A stretch of 64,000 nt of DNA, taken from Pseudomonadota bacterium. GTDB taxonomy: Bacteria; Pseudomonadota; Gammaproteobacteria; Burkholderiales; Chitinibacteraceae. The DNA lies in NCBI GenBank assembly GCA_026399755.1, contig JAPLQI010000035.1, positions 1 through 64,000 on the forward strand. The letters are read 5' to 3'. Every line of letters starts with the position of its first letter. Position 1 is the first letter of the stretch. The notes below the pieces were generated by a model. It was given only the letters and a program-made list of their open reading frames with translations. It did no database searches and was not told where the DNA came from. Of the stretch, positions 25,639 through 34,841 are shown one piece after another. A program made the position numbers and the translations under genes.

Positions 25639-27255
25639 ATGAATATTTCACAGCGTTTAACAGCATTAATTGCTGTCGCGCTTATTTCTTTACTATCGGT
25701 GATGCTGCTAGGCGTATCGAAGTTAAATGATCAGGCCGCACGTTTAAAGTATATCTCTGAGCATTCGATGCAAAGTGCGCTATTAGCCAATCGAATTGCC
25801 AATGATCTAAATCAAAATCGTATTGTTTTATTTGTGCATATCCTCTCATCAAAAGATCAGGAAAAAGCAGAGATTGTTAAGTTTGTGTCGGCCAATCGCG
25901 ATTTGCTGACTAAAAATATTAATGCCTATAGCCAATTGGTGGCAGGGCAAGAAGATGCAGATTTATATAAGCAATTGCAAAGTGCATACAATGACTACGA
26001 TAGTCTTTATATGAATGCGATTAAATTATCGGATGATAGAGATTTTACAGCTGCATTTGAGTTGGCGAATGCAAGCGGCTTTGCCAAGTTTACCGCCGTG
26101 ATTCAACCGGTGAATGGCTTGGTTAAATTCAATGAAGATTACGCTAAGCAGTTGATTGTTGAGGCTGAACAGGCTAATTCAAAATCGATAGTCTTGTTCT
26201 GGGCTATTTCTGGCTTGGGCATGGTATTGGTCTTATTTATTGGGGTGTTGATCTATCGGGCGATTAAAAAACCGATGGTGGATAGCTTGGCCGCCTTGTC
26301 ACATATCGAAGCCAACCTTGATTTTACGGGCCGTATTCCTGTGCGAGGTAATGATGAAATTAGCCAATTAGTGAAAGCGGTTAATCATATTTTAGATACA
26401 GTTCAGAAAAGCTTTATCAGTATTGAGCAGTCAATTCGGCAAATGTCGGGAGCGGCCACCGAGGTGTCGGCCAATACCCAGCAGCTTTCTAAAATATCCG
26501 CCGTGTCGAGCGAATCGGCGGCGCATATGGCAGCCACGGTTGAAGAAGTCACCGTCAGTATTAATCATGTGGCAGAACGCGCGAAAGACACGAAAGCGCA
26601 TACACAAGATTCAGGTCGATTAGCCAGTGACGGTGAGCGGGTGATTAATGCTACCGTTACAGAAATCGATGCCATCGCAGGCACAGTGCGCGAAGCCTCC
26701 ACCGAAATGAGCGATTTGCAAGCGAAGAGTAATCAGATTCGTACTGTCGTGAATGAGATTAAAGAAATTGCCGATCAAACTAATTTGCTTGCGCTCAATG
26801 CGGCCATTGAAGCGGCTAGAGCTGGTGAATTAGGCCGTGGTTTTGCCGTGGTGGCCGATGAGGTGCGCAAATTGGCCGAGCGCACCAGCCGCTCAACTCA
26901 GGAAATCGCCAATACCGTGAGCTCGATTCAAGATGGTTCTGATCGTGCAGTAGCGCGGATGCGCCAAGTGGTGCTGCAAGTAGAAGAAGGCGTGGCCCAT
27001 GCCCGAGACGCAGGCACGGCCATTGCTAATATTCGTGTGGCGTCCGGTGTGGTGGTGAGTTATGTGGTGGATATTTCTGAGGCCTTGGCTGAGCAAAGCA
27101 GTGCCAGCACTGCGATGGCTCAGCAAGTCGAGAAAATTGCCCATATGTCTGAGCAAACCAGCGATGCTGCGGTGCATTCAGCAGCATCTGCTGATCAACT
27201 TCAGCGATTAATTGCCTCGGTACAACAAACCATAGCGGGTTATCGTCTGCGTTAA
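25639..27255 (+). CDS. Methyl-accepting chemotaxis protein
   Basis: Transmembrane chemoreceptor of 538 residues. ATG 25639 gives [21 protein letters not shown], the first membrane helix; a helical-bundle ligand domain follows to about residue 185, then a second helix ([20 protein letters not shown]), a HAMP domain, and the signalling helix with the highly conserved hairpin tip [22 protein letters not shown]...[18 protein letters not shown]. No C-terminal CheR-tethering pentapeptide is seen. It lies alone, followed by a terminator. Ligand unknown. Confidence 0.96.
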   Translation: MNISQRLTALIAVALISLLSVMLLGVSKLNDQAARLKYISEHSMQSALLANRIANDLNQNRIVLFVHILSSKDQEKAEIVKFVSANRDLLTKNINAYSQLVAGQEDADLYKQLQSAYNDYDSLYMNAIKLSDDRDFTAAFELANASGFAKFTAVIQPVNGLVKFNEDYAKQLIVEAEQANSKSIVLFWAISGLGMVLVLFIGVLIYRAIKKPMVDSLAALSHIEANLDFTGRIPVRGNDEISQLVKAVNHILDTVQKSFISIEQSIRQMSGAATEVSANTQQLSKISAVSSESAAHMAATVEEVTVSINHVAERAKDTKAHTQDSGRLASDGERVINATVTEIDAIAGTVREASTEMSDLQAKSNQIRTVVNEIKEIADQTNLLALNAAIEAARAGELGRGFAVVADEVRKLAERTSRSTQEIANTVSSIQDGSDRAVARMRQVVLQVEEGVAHARDAGTAIANIRVASGVVVSYVVDISEALAEQSSASTAMAQQVEKIAHMSEQTSDAAVHSAASADQLQRLIASVQQTIAGYRLR

Positions 27256-27278
27256 ATAATGCTGATGTTGTATTAAAT

Positions 27279-27303
27279 AAGCCCCGTTTTAAGCGGGGCT
27301 TCG
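27279..27303 (+). terminator. Terminator after the chemoreceptor gene
   Basis: AAGCCCCG, loop TTTTAAG, CGGGGCTT forms an 8-bp stem 24 bases after the stop codon. The T-run after it is weak (TTCGCTATTT), so it may be only partly effective. Confidence 0.6.
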
Positions 27304-27325
27304 CTATTTAATAAAGGGAGATCTC

Positions 27326-28192
27326 ATGGTGCAGCGGCTTAGACAATCAAGCTCATTTTGGATGATTGTGGCGTGTTTTTGTTTTAGTCTAATGGGCGTA
27401 TTTGTGAAATTAGGCAGCGCGCAGTTTTCTACTTCTGAATTGGTGTTTTATCGTTGTATTGCGGGCTTTGTGGGTATTTTGTTGGTGGTATTACCTCAGG
27501 GAAAATCGATAAAAGTAAGCGCGCCAATGTTAAAATTGCATATGTCGCGAAGTGTGGCGGGTTTTGTTTCATTATTATTATATTTTTATGCCATTGCTCA
27601 TTTGCCACTTCCAACGGCCGTGACACTAAGCTATACCTCACCCCTGTTTCTTACTTTATTGACTATTTTTTATCTAAAACAAACACCGCAGCCTAGGCAA
27701 ATTTTTGCGATAGTATTGGGTTTTGTTGGGGTGGTTTTGCTCCTGCAACCCACCCTAGAAAGCACGCTGTGGCTGGCTGGCGTGATGGGTTTGTGTTCAG
27801 GTTTCTTGGCCAGTATTGCTTATTTTAATGTGAATAAATTAGGGCAGGCCGGTGAGCCAGAGTGGCGCACGGTGTTTTATTTCTCCCTTGTTTCATCGCT
27901 GGGAGCTGGCGTGTTAATGGCGCTGCAAAATACGCCATTAACCACAATTAATTCTAAAAATATCTGGATTATTATTGGCTTGGGTGTGTCGGCAACGATT
28001 GCGCAATTAGCCATGACCCGTGCCTATAGCAGGGGAAAAACACTGGCGGTCGCCAGCCTTGCCTATTTAACTGTTCTTTTTGCGACTTTATTTGCCGTAT
28101 TGTTATGGAATGAACAGCTGCATTTATCCAGCTATTTTGCCATGGCCTTGATTGCCGCTTGTGGCATATTATCGAACGTATTGAAAAAATAA
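27326..28192 (+). CDS. EamA/DMT-family transporter
   Basis: An inner-membrane protein of 288 residues with ten predicted helices in two EamA repeats. The helix with FCFSLMGVFVKLGS, the TAVTLSYTSPLFLTLL segment and the second-half SYLAYLTVLFATLFAVLLWNEQL-like helix are typical of drug/metabolite exporters. The substrate cannot be read from sequence. GGGAG precedes the ATG. It is 87 bases upstream of surE and probably a separate transcription unit. Confidence 0.92.
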   Translation: MVQRLRQSSSFWMIVACFCFSLMGVFVKLGSAQFSTSELVFYRCIAGFVGILLVVLPQGKSIKVSAPMLKLHMSRSVAGFVSLLLYFYAIAHLPLPTAVTLSYTSPLFLTLLTIFYLKQTPQPRQIFAIVLGFVGVVLLLQPTLESTLWLAGVMGLCSGFLASIAYFNVNKLGQAGEPEWRTVFYFSLVSSLGAGVLMALQNTPLTTINSKNIWIIIGLGVSATIAQLAMTRAYSRGKTLAVASLAYLTVLFATLFAVLLWNEQLHLSSYFAMALIAACGILSNVLKK

Positions 28193-28279
28193 TGTGTTTG
28201 GCTTGTTGGTTTTGAATTGAGCTGATGATGTTTTATTGCGCCAGTACGTATATTTTTGCGGCTACCTTAGGAGAATTGC

Positions 28280-29023
28280 ATGCGTTTTTTGCTATCGAAC
28301 GATGATGGTTATTTTGCCCCAGGGATTGTTGCCTTAGCCCAAGCACTCAAAGAAGAGGGCGAGGTCATTGTATGCGCGCCAGAAAGAGATCGTAGCGGTG
28401 CGAGCAATTCGCTCACCTTGGATCGCCCCTTAAGTGTTCGCCAAGCACCTAGTGGTTTTTACTATGTGAATGGCACGCCCACCGACTGTGTCCATTTAGC
28501 CTCAACCGGCTTGATGGAAATCTTACCCGATATGGTGGTGTCTGGGATAAATCATGGCGCCAATATGGGGGACGATACGATTTACTCTGGCACCGTGGCC
28601 GCAGCAACAGAAGGGCATCTCTTTGGCGTGCCTGCGATCGCCATTTCCTTGGCTTCACGCAACCCCAAACATTTTGATACTGCGGCGCAGGTCGCGAGAG
28701 ATTTAGTGCAACGATTTATCCGCACGCCCTTTGCGGCCCCCGTGTTATTGAATGTGAATGTGCCGGATATTCCCTATGCAGCGTTAAAAGGCGTGTGTAT
28801 GACGCGTTTGGGGCGTCGACATAAATCGTCAGGCGTGATTCAATCCAAAAACCCACGCGGAGAAACCATCTGGTGGGTAGGCCCTGTCGGGGAAGTTTCC
28901 CATGCGGGTGAAGGGACTGATTTTCACGCCGTGGCGAATGGCTATGTTTCAGTCACTCCTCTTTCGGTTGATTTAACCGCTAAAACACAACTTGATCTTG
29001 TATCCACATGGCTATCCGATTAA
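28280..29023 (+). CDS. surE: 5'/3'-nucleotidase SurE
   Basis: Stationary-phase survival nucleotidase that dephosphorylates nucleoside monophosphates with a divalent metal. The start [16 protein letters not shown] supplies the metal-binding Asp-Asp pair; [19 protein letters not shown] and [22 protein letters not shown] complete the active site. 247 residues, normal length. AGGAGAA precedes the ATG. It overlaps pcm by 16 bases and begins the classical surE-pcm-nlpD-rpoS cluster. Confidence 0.98.
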   Translation: MRFLLSNDDGYFAPGIVALAQALKEEGEVIVCAPERDRSGASNSLTLDRPLSVRQAPSGFYYVNGTPTDCVHLASTGLMEILPDMVVSGINHGANMGDDTIYSGTVAAATEGHLFGVPAIAISLASRNPKHFDTAAQVARDLVQRFIRTPFAAPVLLNVNVPDIPYAALKGVCMTRLGRRHKSSGVIQSKNPRGETIWWVGPVGEVSHAGEGTDFHAVANGYVSVTPLSVDLTAKTQLDLVSTWLSD

Positions 29024-29679
29024 ATATTGCCGCCTTGGGCGGTACAGGCATGACGTCCGCCCGAACACGTGCGAGGCTGGTTGATCGTTTAAAAGAGCAG
29101 GGTATCCGCCATCCGGCGGTGCTTGCGGCGATGGCGGAAGTGCCTCGGCACGGGTTTATGGATGAAGCACTGGCGCACAAGGCTTATGACGATGTGTCAT
29201 TGCCGATAGGCTTTGGGCAAACCATTTCGCAGCCCTATATTGTGGCGCGAATGACCGAGCTGGCAATGGGCGCGGCTCAGCACGATAAGGTGCTAGAGAT
29301 TGGTACGGGCTGTGGATATCAAACCACAGTATTGGCTTTATTATTTAAAACGGTGTATTCGATAGAGCGCATTGGCGGCTTGCATAAAGCGACACGTGAG
29401 CGTTTAAGCATCTTAGGGGTGCACAACGCGCGCTTACGCCACGCCGATGGTAGCAAGGGCTTGGCCGATGCCGCCCCCTTCGATGTCATTATTATCACTG
29501 CAGCTGCGCCCATTTTGCCCGAAGATATGCTCCCCCAGCTGAAAGTAGGCGGGCGATTGATTTTTCCTGTTGGGGACATAGAGCAAGAATTGCGTCAGAT
29601 TGAGCGTACCGAAGAAGGTTATGTTGAAACTCGTTTAGAAAAAGTAAATTTTGTGCCCTTATTGCCGGGCATTGTGTAA
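29008..29679 (+). CDS. pcm: Protein-L-isoaspartate O-methyltransferase
   Basis: Repairs aged proteins by methylating L-isoaspartyl residues with S-adenosylmethionine. Diagnostic segments are [18 protein letters not shown], the [15 protein letters not shown] entry motif and the SAM site [16 protein letters not shown]. It is 223 residues with a C-terminal FVPLLPGIV. It overlaps the end of surE, implying translational coupling. The usual protein-repair partner of SurE in stationary phase. Confidence 0.97.
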   Translation: MAIRLNIAALGGTGMTSARTRARLVDRLKEQGIRHPAVLAAMAEVPRHGFMDEALAHKAYDDVSLPIGFGQTISQPYIVARMTELAMGAAQHDKVLEIGTGCGYQTTVLALLFKTVYSIERIGGLHKATRERLSILGVHNARLRHADGSKGLADAAPFDVIIITAAAPILPEDMLPQLKVGGRLIFPVGDIEQELRQIERTEEGYVETRLEKVNFVPLLPGIV

Positions 29680-29768
29680 ATAAGGGATGGAAGACTAGGC
29701 GGCGTGACCGTCTTGGTTTAATTCTAGTCCTTAGATATGAAATAAATCGTGAGTGAGGAGACTACTCT

Positions 29769-30776
29769 GTGAATTGGCAGCCGTATTTGATTGCCCCTTT
29801 GGCCTTGCTGCTTGGCGCATGCGCCAGCCAACCTCGCCCTTCAGCGCCTATTGTGGATCGCAGTAGCCAGCCTGTTGTTGCGCCGGTTGTGGCCCGAACT
29901 TCCCCTGTTGTCACGCCGCTTGTGAATGCTGATCCACGCCCAGGAAGCTATGTGGTTAAAAAAGGCGACACGCTCTATCGCATTGCCTTGGATCATGGTC
30001 TTGCCTATCGTGATTTGGCCGCTTGGAATAATTTAGGCGATATCAATGGTATCAAAATTGATCAAACTTTACGGCTCACGGCCCCAGAAGGTGGGGTTGA
30101 AATTCGTCCTTTAAAAACGGACGATGTTGTAAAAACAGAGACAAAAATAGAAGTAAAACCCGATAGCAAAAACTATCCGAAAGTGGTGAAAGTGCCTTAT
30201 GGAGCGCAATCGGCCAGTGCTGTTGCTGCCATGTCTGAAGGGCCGGTTGTTGCGCCAAAATTACAATCTGATACAAGTAAACTACCGCCTGTCGTCGCAC
30301 GATCGGCTTCTGAAACCCGTGTTGCATCAGCGGTGAAAACAAGCGAAAAAGCGAGCACTAATGCGTCTTCTGCGCAGGTTGTCGGTGGAAATAGCGCAGA
30401 TGAAAAGCAGGCTGATTGGGCTTGGCCGACTGTCGGAAAAACCGTTCGTGGGTTTTCTGAGGAAAATCGTGGTATTGATATATCTGGAAAAATAGGCCAG
30501 TCTGTAGTTGCATCAGCTAAGGGTAAGGTTGTTTACGCAGGGGCTGGCTTACGCGGCTATGGAAAAATGATTATCCTTAAGCATAATCAAGAGTTTCTGA
30601 CGGCATATGCAAATAACAGTAAACTACTTGTCAAAGAAGGAGACGAAGTAAGAAAGGGCGAAAAAATTGCTGAGATGGGTAATAGCGATAGTGAACAGGT
30701 CAAACTGCACTTTGAAATGCGCAGATTTGGGAAGCCGGTGGACCCTGCAAAATACATCCAAGCGGAAAAAACATGA
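29769..30776 (+). CDS. nlpD: Murein hydrolase activator NlpD (LysM-M23 lipoprotein)
   Basis: Outer-membrane lipoprotein that activates amidases at the division septum. A GTG start with GAGGAG upstream gives a signal ending in the lipobox LLGAC. A LysM domain (YVVKKGDTLYRIALDHGL to TLRLTAP) lies at about 60-105, then a Pro/Val/Ser-rich linker, then a C-terminal LytM/M23 domain from about 235. In the latter the zinc ligands are degenerate (RGIDISG for HxGxD; AYANN where a histidine is usual), so it should be a non-enzymatic activator, as in E. coli NlpD. It overlaps rpoS by four bases; rpoS promoters often lie within nlpD. Confidence 0.96.
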   Translation: MNWQPYLIAPLALLLGACASQPRPSAPIVDRSSQPVVAPVVARTSPVVTPLVNADPRPGSYVVKKGDTLYRIALDHGLAYRDLAAWNNLGDINGIKIDQTLRLTAPEGGVEIRPLKTDDVVKTETKIEVKPDSKNYPKVVKVPYGAQSASAVAAMSEGPVVAPKLQSDTSKLPPVVARSASETRVASAVKTSEKASTNASSAQVVGGNSADEKQADWAWPTVGKTVRGFSEENRGIDISGKIGQSVVASAKGKVVYAGAGLRGYGKMIILKHNQEFLTAYANNSKLLVKEGDEVRKGEKIAEMGNSDSEQVKLHFEMRRFGKPVDPAKYIQAEKT

Positions 30777-31738
30777 ACGATCAGCTTGATATTCTGGAAG
30801 AGGAATTACTCGAGGAAGGCGACGATCTCGAGAAGGCCGAGCAGGAAGAAGGCGCGGAAGTTGAAGCCGAGCCTGCTGCAGATGAGGCCGAAGCACATGT
30901 CCATGAAAGCACGGGCGACGTCACGCAGATTTATTTAAACGAAATCGGCCAAAGCAAATTACTCACCCCTGATGAAGAACGGGCTTTGTCTCGGCGCGTT
31001 GTTCAAGGGGATTTCCAAGCTCGGCAAAAAATGATTGAGCACAATTTGCGCTTGGTCGTTAATATCGCTAAGCATTATATTAATCGCGGTATGACCCTTC
31101 TTGATTTAATTGAAGAAGGCAATATTGGATTAATGCACGCATTAGAAAAATTCGACCCCGAGCGGGGTTTTCGTTTTTCTACCTATGCCACATGGTGGAT
31201 TAGGCAAAGCGTAGAACGTGCAATTATGAATCAATCGCGCACTATTCGATTGCCCGTGCATGTGATTAAAGAATTAAATGTCTATTTACGCGCCCAGCGT
31301 CATTTAGAAGCCCAATTAGGGCATGAGCCGGTGATTGAGGATATTGCTCATTTGGTGGGCAAATCCGTTGAAGATGTACGCCGGGTAATGAGCTTAAATG
31401 AAAGAGTCGCTTCATTAGATGCGCCGCTGGATATTGACCCAATGCTGACTATTGGCGAATCAATTCCAGATGATCAGCACGATGGCCCAGAGGCCATTTT
31501 GCAAAATGCCGAAGTCGAGCGCTATGTGCGTGAATGGCTGAAGCAACTCAATGAAAAACAACGTATTGTGATCGAGCGCCGTTATGGCCTCAACGGCTAT
31601 GAAGTTTGTACGCTAGAAGACTTAGCCGCCAATTTGAATTTAACTCGCGAGCGCGTGCGTCAGATTCAAATTGAAGCACTAGAACAATTACGCCGTATCT
31701 TACGTCGTTATGGCGTAACGAGTGATGTCTTGCTCTGA
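30773..31738 (+). CDS. rpoS: RNA polymerase sigma factor RpoS
   Basis: Stationary-phase/general stress sigma factor of 321 residues. A very acidic N-terminus (to about residue 45) leads into region 1.2 (DVTQIYLNEIGQSKLLTPDEE), region 2 (NLRLVVNIAKHYINRG, LDLIEEGNIGLMHALEKFDP, FSTYATWWIRQSVERAI), region 3 and region 4 (VCTLEDLAANLNLTRERVRQIQIEALEQLR). Its position directly after nlpD distinguishes it from RpoD. Promoters inside nlpD probably drive it. Confidence 0.98.
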   Translation: MNDQLDILEEELLEEGDDLEKAEQEEGAEVEAEPAADEAEAHVHESTGDVTQIYLNEIGQSKLLTPDEERALSRRVVQGDFQARQKMIEHNLRLVVNIAKHYINRGMTLLDLIEEGNIGLMHALEKFDPERGFRFSTYATWWIRQSVERAIMNQSRTIRLPVHVIKELNVYLRAQRHLEAQLGHEPVIEDIAHLVGKSVEDVRRVMSLNERVASLDAPLDIDPMLTIGESIPDDQHDGPEAILQNAEVERYVREWLKQLNEKQRIVIERRYGLNGYEVCTLEDLAANLNLTRERVRQIQIEALEQLRRILRRYGVTSDVLL

Positions 31739-31757
31739 TCGAGTCTGAGCTCAATAT

Positions 31758-31787
31758 AAAAAACCAGTGTGATCCACTGGTTTTTTT
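31758..31787 (+). terminator. rpoS terminator
   Basis: AAAAAACCAGTG, loop TGATC, CACTGGTTTTTTT forms a stem flanked by A and T runs, 20 bases after the rpoS stop codon. It could also work in the opposite direction for the converging gene. Confidence 0.93.
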
Positions 31788-31815
31788 GCGTTTGGATTTA
31801 TTGCCGATTTAATTT

Positions 31816-31935
31816 GTAGGTTGGGTTAGCAGGCTTCATCGCGTAACCCAACATCCTTTTGCGCATAAATGTTGGGTCACGCGGGTTTCACCCGCCCTAC
31901 AGTATTTATAATGAGTTTGAACAAGAGGCATAATC
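31816..31935. repeat. Compound dispersed repeat between rpoS and the DUF6058-GNAT gene
   Basis: Left part: GTAGGTTGGGTTAGC...GCGTAACCCAAC, a palindromic unit. Right part: GTTGGGTCACGCGGGTTTCACCCGCCCTAC, then the tail ATTTATAATGAGTTTGAACAAGAG. That tail is shared with 23494-23516 and, less well, with 60011-60047. The repeat touches the 3' end of the converging gene. Confidence 0.8.
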
Positions 31936-33055
31936 AAGAAGATATATTTGTCTGGATTTCAAAAGCATAGCTTGCCCGCTTTTTGCTAAAGCCGATCGCC
32001 TCATAAAAAAGGTGGGCATTTTCTCTACGCAAGCCAGATCGTAAGCGTAGCCGCTCATACCCTTGTGATTGGGCCCAGTTTTTTGCATGGCTAACTAAGG
32101 CTTTACCGATTCCGCTTCGTTGCAAGGCTGTATTTACAACCAGCGCACTAATTTCTGCATAGCCATCACTGGCAATCAAACGCACGCCTTGAATATGGCA
32201 AAGACCTGCTAATTGCTCATTCTGGAAGGCTAAAAATACAATTTGATCTGGCTGAGTAAAGAGCGCAGTAAAGCGTCTTTCCACGTCCAAGGGGCTGCCT
32301 GAATAATCCAGCGCAGGTAGCAGGGCAGAGACGGCTGCCGCATCGCTAATACTCATGGGACGGATGGTGAGCTGCTGCGCTTTAAGGCGGAGACGAAAAT
32401 CATCTATAAGGCGTTTTCGGCTACTTAATGGGTATTCAATCGGAGAGAATGGCATGGATACTTGGGCAAAAGCATCAATCAGCGCAAGCAAGCTTGGAAT
32501 CTCTGCCGCAGTGAAATCTGTTTTACTTAAATCGTTTAATTTTTCTTGCAGCACTTCTTTTTCTGCAATGGCCTCTTCTGATACGGGATGAGTAATGCAA
32601 AGACCAAATGTGCCATAAAGAAGGTGCTCCCACGCCACATGGCTACGGGCATCTAGTCCTTGATGGATGGGGGAGCCATCTTCATTAAAACTATCTTTTA
32701 ACGGCCATATTCTGCGATTGCATTCTGCAAGTGCGGCCTGAAAGCGCAAGATAAATGACTCTTTTAGCCCCTCAAATGCCGCATGAATCCCGTGTGTTTT
32801 GATTTGCTGCTGAGCTTTCATCACCCAAACGGTATTGTCTGGATGAAAGTATTGAGCAGGTGTGGCGCTTGGTGCAGCCATTTCGCCAAATACATGAGAT
32901 TTAAGCGTTGAGTGTGCGGTGACAATATAGGATGGAGCGGGGATCAGCCGAGCTTGGAGTAGCTCGTTGAGCTCTTTAATGGTGATGTTGCTGACGTTGG
33001 CGAATTGTTCAGTATTTAAATAGTGCTTTGTAAGATAGGCGTCTAATTCGGACAT
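31934..33055 (-). CDS. DUF6058-like domain fused to a GNAT acetyltransferase
   Basis: A 373-residue two-domain protein. The N-terminal ~210 residues (YLTKHYLNTEQF, ELLQARLIPAPSYIVTAHS, ARSHVAWEHLLYGTFGLC) resemble DUF6058, a domain of unknown role seen near natural-product genes. The C-terminal ~150 residues, starting around LTIRPMSISDAAAVSAL, form a GNAT with the acetyl-CoA loop LQRSGIGKALVSHAKNWA and ENAHLFYEAIGFSKKR. Each half is complete, so this is a genuine fusion. The substrate is unknown. It converges with rpoS. Confidence 0.82.
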   Translation of the reverse strand: MSELDAYLTKHYLNTEQFANVSNITIKELNELLQARLIPAPSYIVTAHSTLKSHVFGEMAAPSATPAQYFHPDNTVWVMKAQQQIKTHGIHAAFEGLKESFILRFQAALAECNRRIWPLKDSFNEDGSPIHQGLDARSHVAWEHLLYGTFGLCITHPVSEEAIAEKEVLQEKLNDLSKTDFTAAEIPSLLALIDAFAQVSMPFSPIEYPLSSRKRLIDDFRLRLKAQQLTIRPMSISDAAAVSALLPALDYSGSPLDVERRFTALFTQPDQIVFLAFQNEQLAGLCHIQGVRLIASDGYAEISALVVNTALQRSGIGKALVSHAKNWAQSQGYERLRLRSGLRRENAHLFYEAIGFSKKRASYAFEIQTNISS

Positions 33056-33146
33056 TTTTTATTCCACGAATCACTGATGTTAATTGAGCATGGCTTAGGG
33101 CATGCAGAACTATCAGTGCATCGGCCCAATTGCACAGGTGTTATCT

Positions 33147-33617
33147 CTAAAGTTTTTTAAGCATATTGATACCCGTTACCTCGTAGCCAAGCTGGTGGTA
33201 TAAAGCTTGCGCACCTAAGTTTTGACCAAACACATGCAGGCCAATGCTGGCTAGCCCAAGATCGCTGACGAGTACTTCTATCGCTTTGAAAGCTTGCGAG
33301 GCATATCCCTGACGACGATAGGGCTCTTTGATCTCTAAATCATAAACAAAGGCGAGGCGCACCCCTTTATCTAGGACGACGGCAAACCAGATAAAACCGA
33401 CGGTAGTCTGGTTATCGTTGCCGATGACTTCAAATAAATATTGATCGGGTGTGTCTATGCCTTGCGGTAGTAATTTGTGGAATTCATTACGAGATTGCTC
33501 AAGTGCATTTTCTTCGCGCCAGCGGCCAGACAGAATATTTGCGTCTGCATAGCTAAGAATGGAAGACTTGAGGTAGGACTCGTAAATCTCTGCGCGCATA
33601 GGCAAGAGGATGGTCAT
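33147..33617 (-). CDS. GNAT family N-acetyltransferase
   Basis: A 156-residue single-domain acetyltransferase. TTVGFIWFAV, the strand FVYDLEIKEPYRRQGYASQAFKAIE with its acetyl-CoA loop, and a C-terminal NLGAQALYHQLGYEVTGINM are diagnostic. It sits 91 bases upstream of the DUF6058-GNAT gene on the same strand; two adjacent acetyltransferases may act on related substrates, but neither substrate is evident. Confidence 0.9.
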   Translation of the reverse strand: MTILLPMRAEIYESYLKSSILSYADANILSGRWREENALEQSRNEFHKLLPQGIDTPDQYLFEVIGNDNQTTVGFIWFAVVLDKGVRLAFVYDLEIKEPYRRQGYASQAFKAIEVLVSDLGLASIGLHVFGQNLGAQALYHQLGYEVTGINMLKKL

Positions 33618-33925
33618 GAGTTTGTATTTAAGGGGTTTGAGTAGTTGCTAAGCATATCTACTTTCTTGTGTTTTATGGCGATTTATTGACATAAATTGAA
33701 AGTAAATGTGCTTTTAAATTTTATTGGCCTGACTAAATGGTCTCTTTAGGTTGACTAAAGTTTGCAGGATAGCTGCGATGCGCTAGTGCTATTTTCTTAA
33801 GCTCTTGTAGGTTTTTGTTTAAATATGATTATCTTTTGCTTGATGGCTGGGTGTAAGCAGGAAAAATAGCCGCAAAAAAGCCCAGAGAAACGAGTTCTCT
33901 GGGCTTTTTGCATTAATAATTTAGA
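33618..33925. other. Intergenic region between dapD and the GNAT gene
   Basis: A 308-base AT-rich stretch. Apart from the dapD terminator at its right end, I see no reading frame, repeat-family copy or RNA gene. It must hold the promoter of the GNAT gene. Confidence 0.4.
33873..33912 (-). terminator. dapD terminator
   Basis: AAAAAGCCCAGAGAA, a short CGAG loop, TTCTCTGGGCTTTTT: an 11-bp stem with A/T runs on both sides, directly after the dapD stop codon. It is likely bidirectional in structure but serves dapD. Confidence 0.93.
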
Positions 33926-34747
33926 TTAAATACCGCGTAGCAAATCGTTGATGCTGGTTTTTGCGCGGGTTTTTGCGTCTACTTTTTTGACAATCACTGC
34001 GCAGTACAAGCTGTATTTTCCGTCAGCCGATGGCAAGTTTCCTGAGACCACTACCGAGCCCGCTGGAATGCGGCCGTAAGTGACTTCGCCGGTTTCACGA
34101 TCGTAAATCTTGGTGCTTTGGCCGATATAAACGCCCATCGAAATTACCGAGCCTTCTTCAACAATCACACCTTCAACCACTTCGGAACGTGCGCCGATAA
34201 AGCAGTTGTCTTCGATGATCGTTGGGTTGGCTTGCAGTGGCTCAAGTACGCCGCCAATGCCTACGCCGCCGGATAAATGCACGTTTTTACCGATTTGCGC
34301 GCAGCTACCTACGGTGGCCCAAGTGTCTACCATGGTGCCTTCGTCTACATAGGCACCGATATTCACGTAAGAAGGCATTAACACCACGTTTTTACCGATA
34401 AAGGAGCCACGACGCGCCATGGCATTAGGCACCACACGGAAGCCGCCTTCGCGGAAATCGTTCTCGCTGTAATCAGCAAATTTTGACGGCACTTTGTCGA
34501 AATACTGAGTGCAGCCGCCATCCATAGGCACGTTGTCGTTGATACGGAACGACAGTAGCACGGCTTTTTTAAGCCATTGATGGGTATGCCACTGACCATC
34601 AATTTTTTCTGCAACGCGGTATTCGCCCTTGTCCAGACCCAAAATCACGCTATTAATCGTGTCACGCAGCTCGGACGGTACATTGGCAGGAGTGATCTCT
34701 GCGCGGTTTTCAAAAGCAGTTTCGATGATTTGCTGAAGTTGGCTCAT
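33926..34747 (-). CDS. dapD: Tetrahydrodipicolinate N-succinyltransferase
   Basis: Succinylates tetrahydrodipicolinate in the succinylase branch of lysine/diaminopimelate synthesis. 273 residues. The N-terminal helical part ([20 protein letters not shown]) is followed by a left-handed beta-helix of hexapeptide repeats ([58 protein letters not shown]). It lies next to dapC, which catalyses the next step, with about 90 bases between them. Confidence 0.98.
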   Translation of the reverse strand: MSQLQQIIETAFENRAEITPANVPSELRDTINSVILGLDKGEYRVAEKIDGQWHTHQWLKKAVLLSFRINDNVPMDGGCTQYFDKVPSKFADYSENDFREGGFRVVPNAMARRGSFIGKNVVLMPSYVNIGAYVDEGTMVDTWATVGSCAQIGKNVHLSGGVGIGGVLEPLQANPTIIEDNCFIGARSEVVEGVIVEEGSVISMGVYIGQSTKIYDRETGEVTYGRIPAGSVVVSGNLPSADGKYSLYCAVIVKKVDAKTRAKTSINDLLRGI

Positions 34748-34771
34748 GGTGCTTCCTCGGTTAGGTCATTC

Positions 34772-34835
34772 GTGAGCGGGTGTAACCCGCCAAAGTGGTG
34801 ATGCGGTATTTGCTTGCGGCTTTTACTCGCGCTGC
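34772..34835. repeat. Degenerate GTAGGGCGGG-type repeat between dapC and dapD
   Basis: GAGCGGGTGTAACCCGCCAAAG and a distant CTTTTACTCGCGCTGCAG keep the outline of the dispersed palindrome family, but the right arm is decayed. Listed with low confidence. Confidence 0.45.
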
Positions 34836-34841
34836 AGAATT

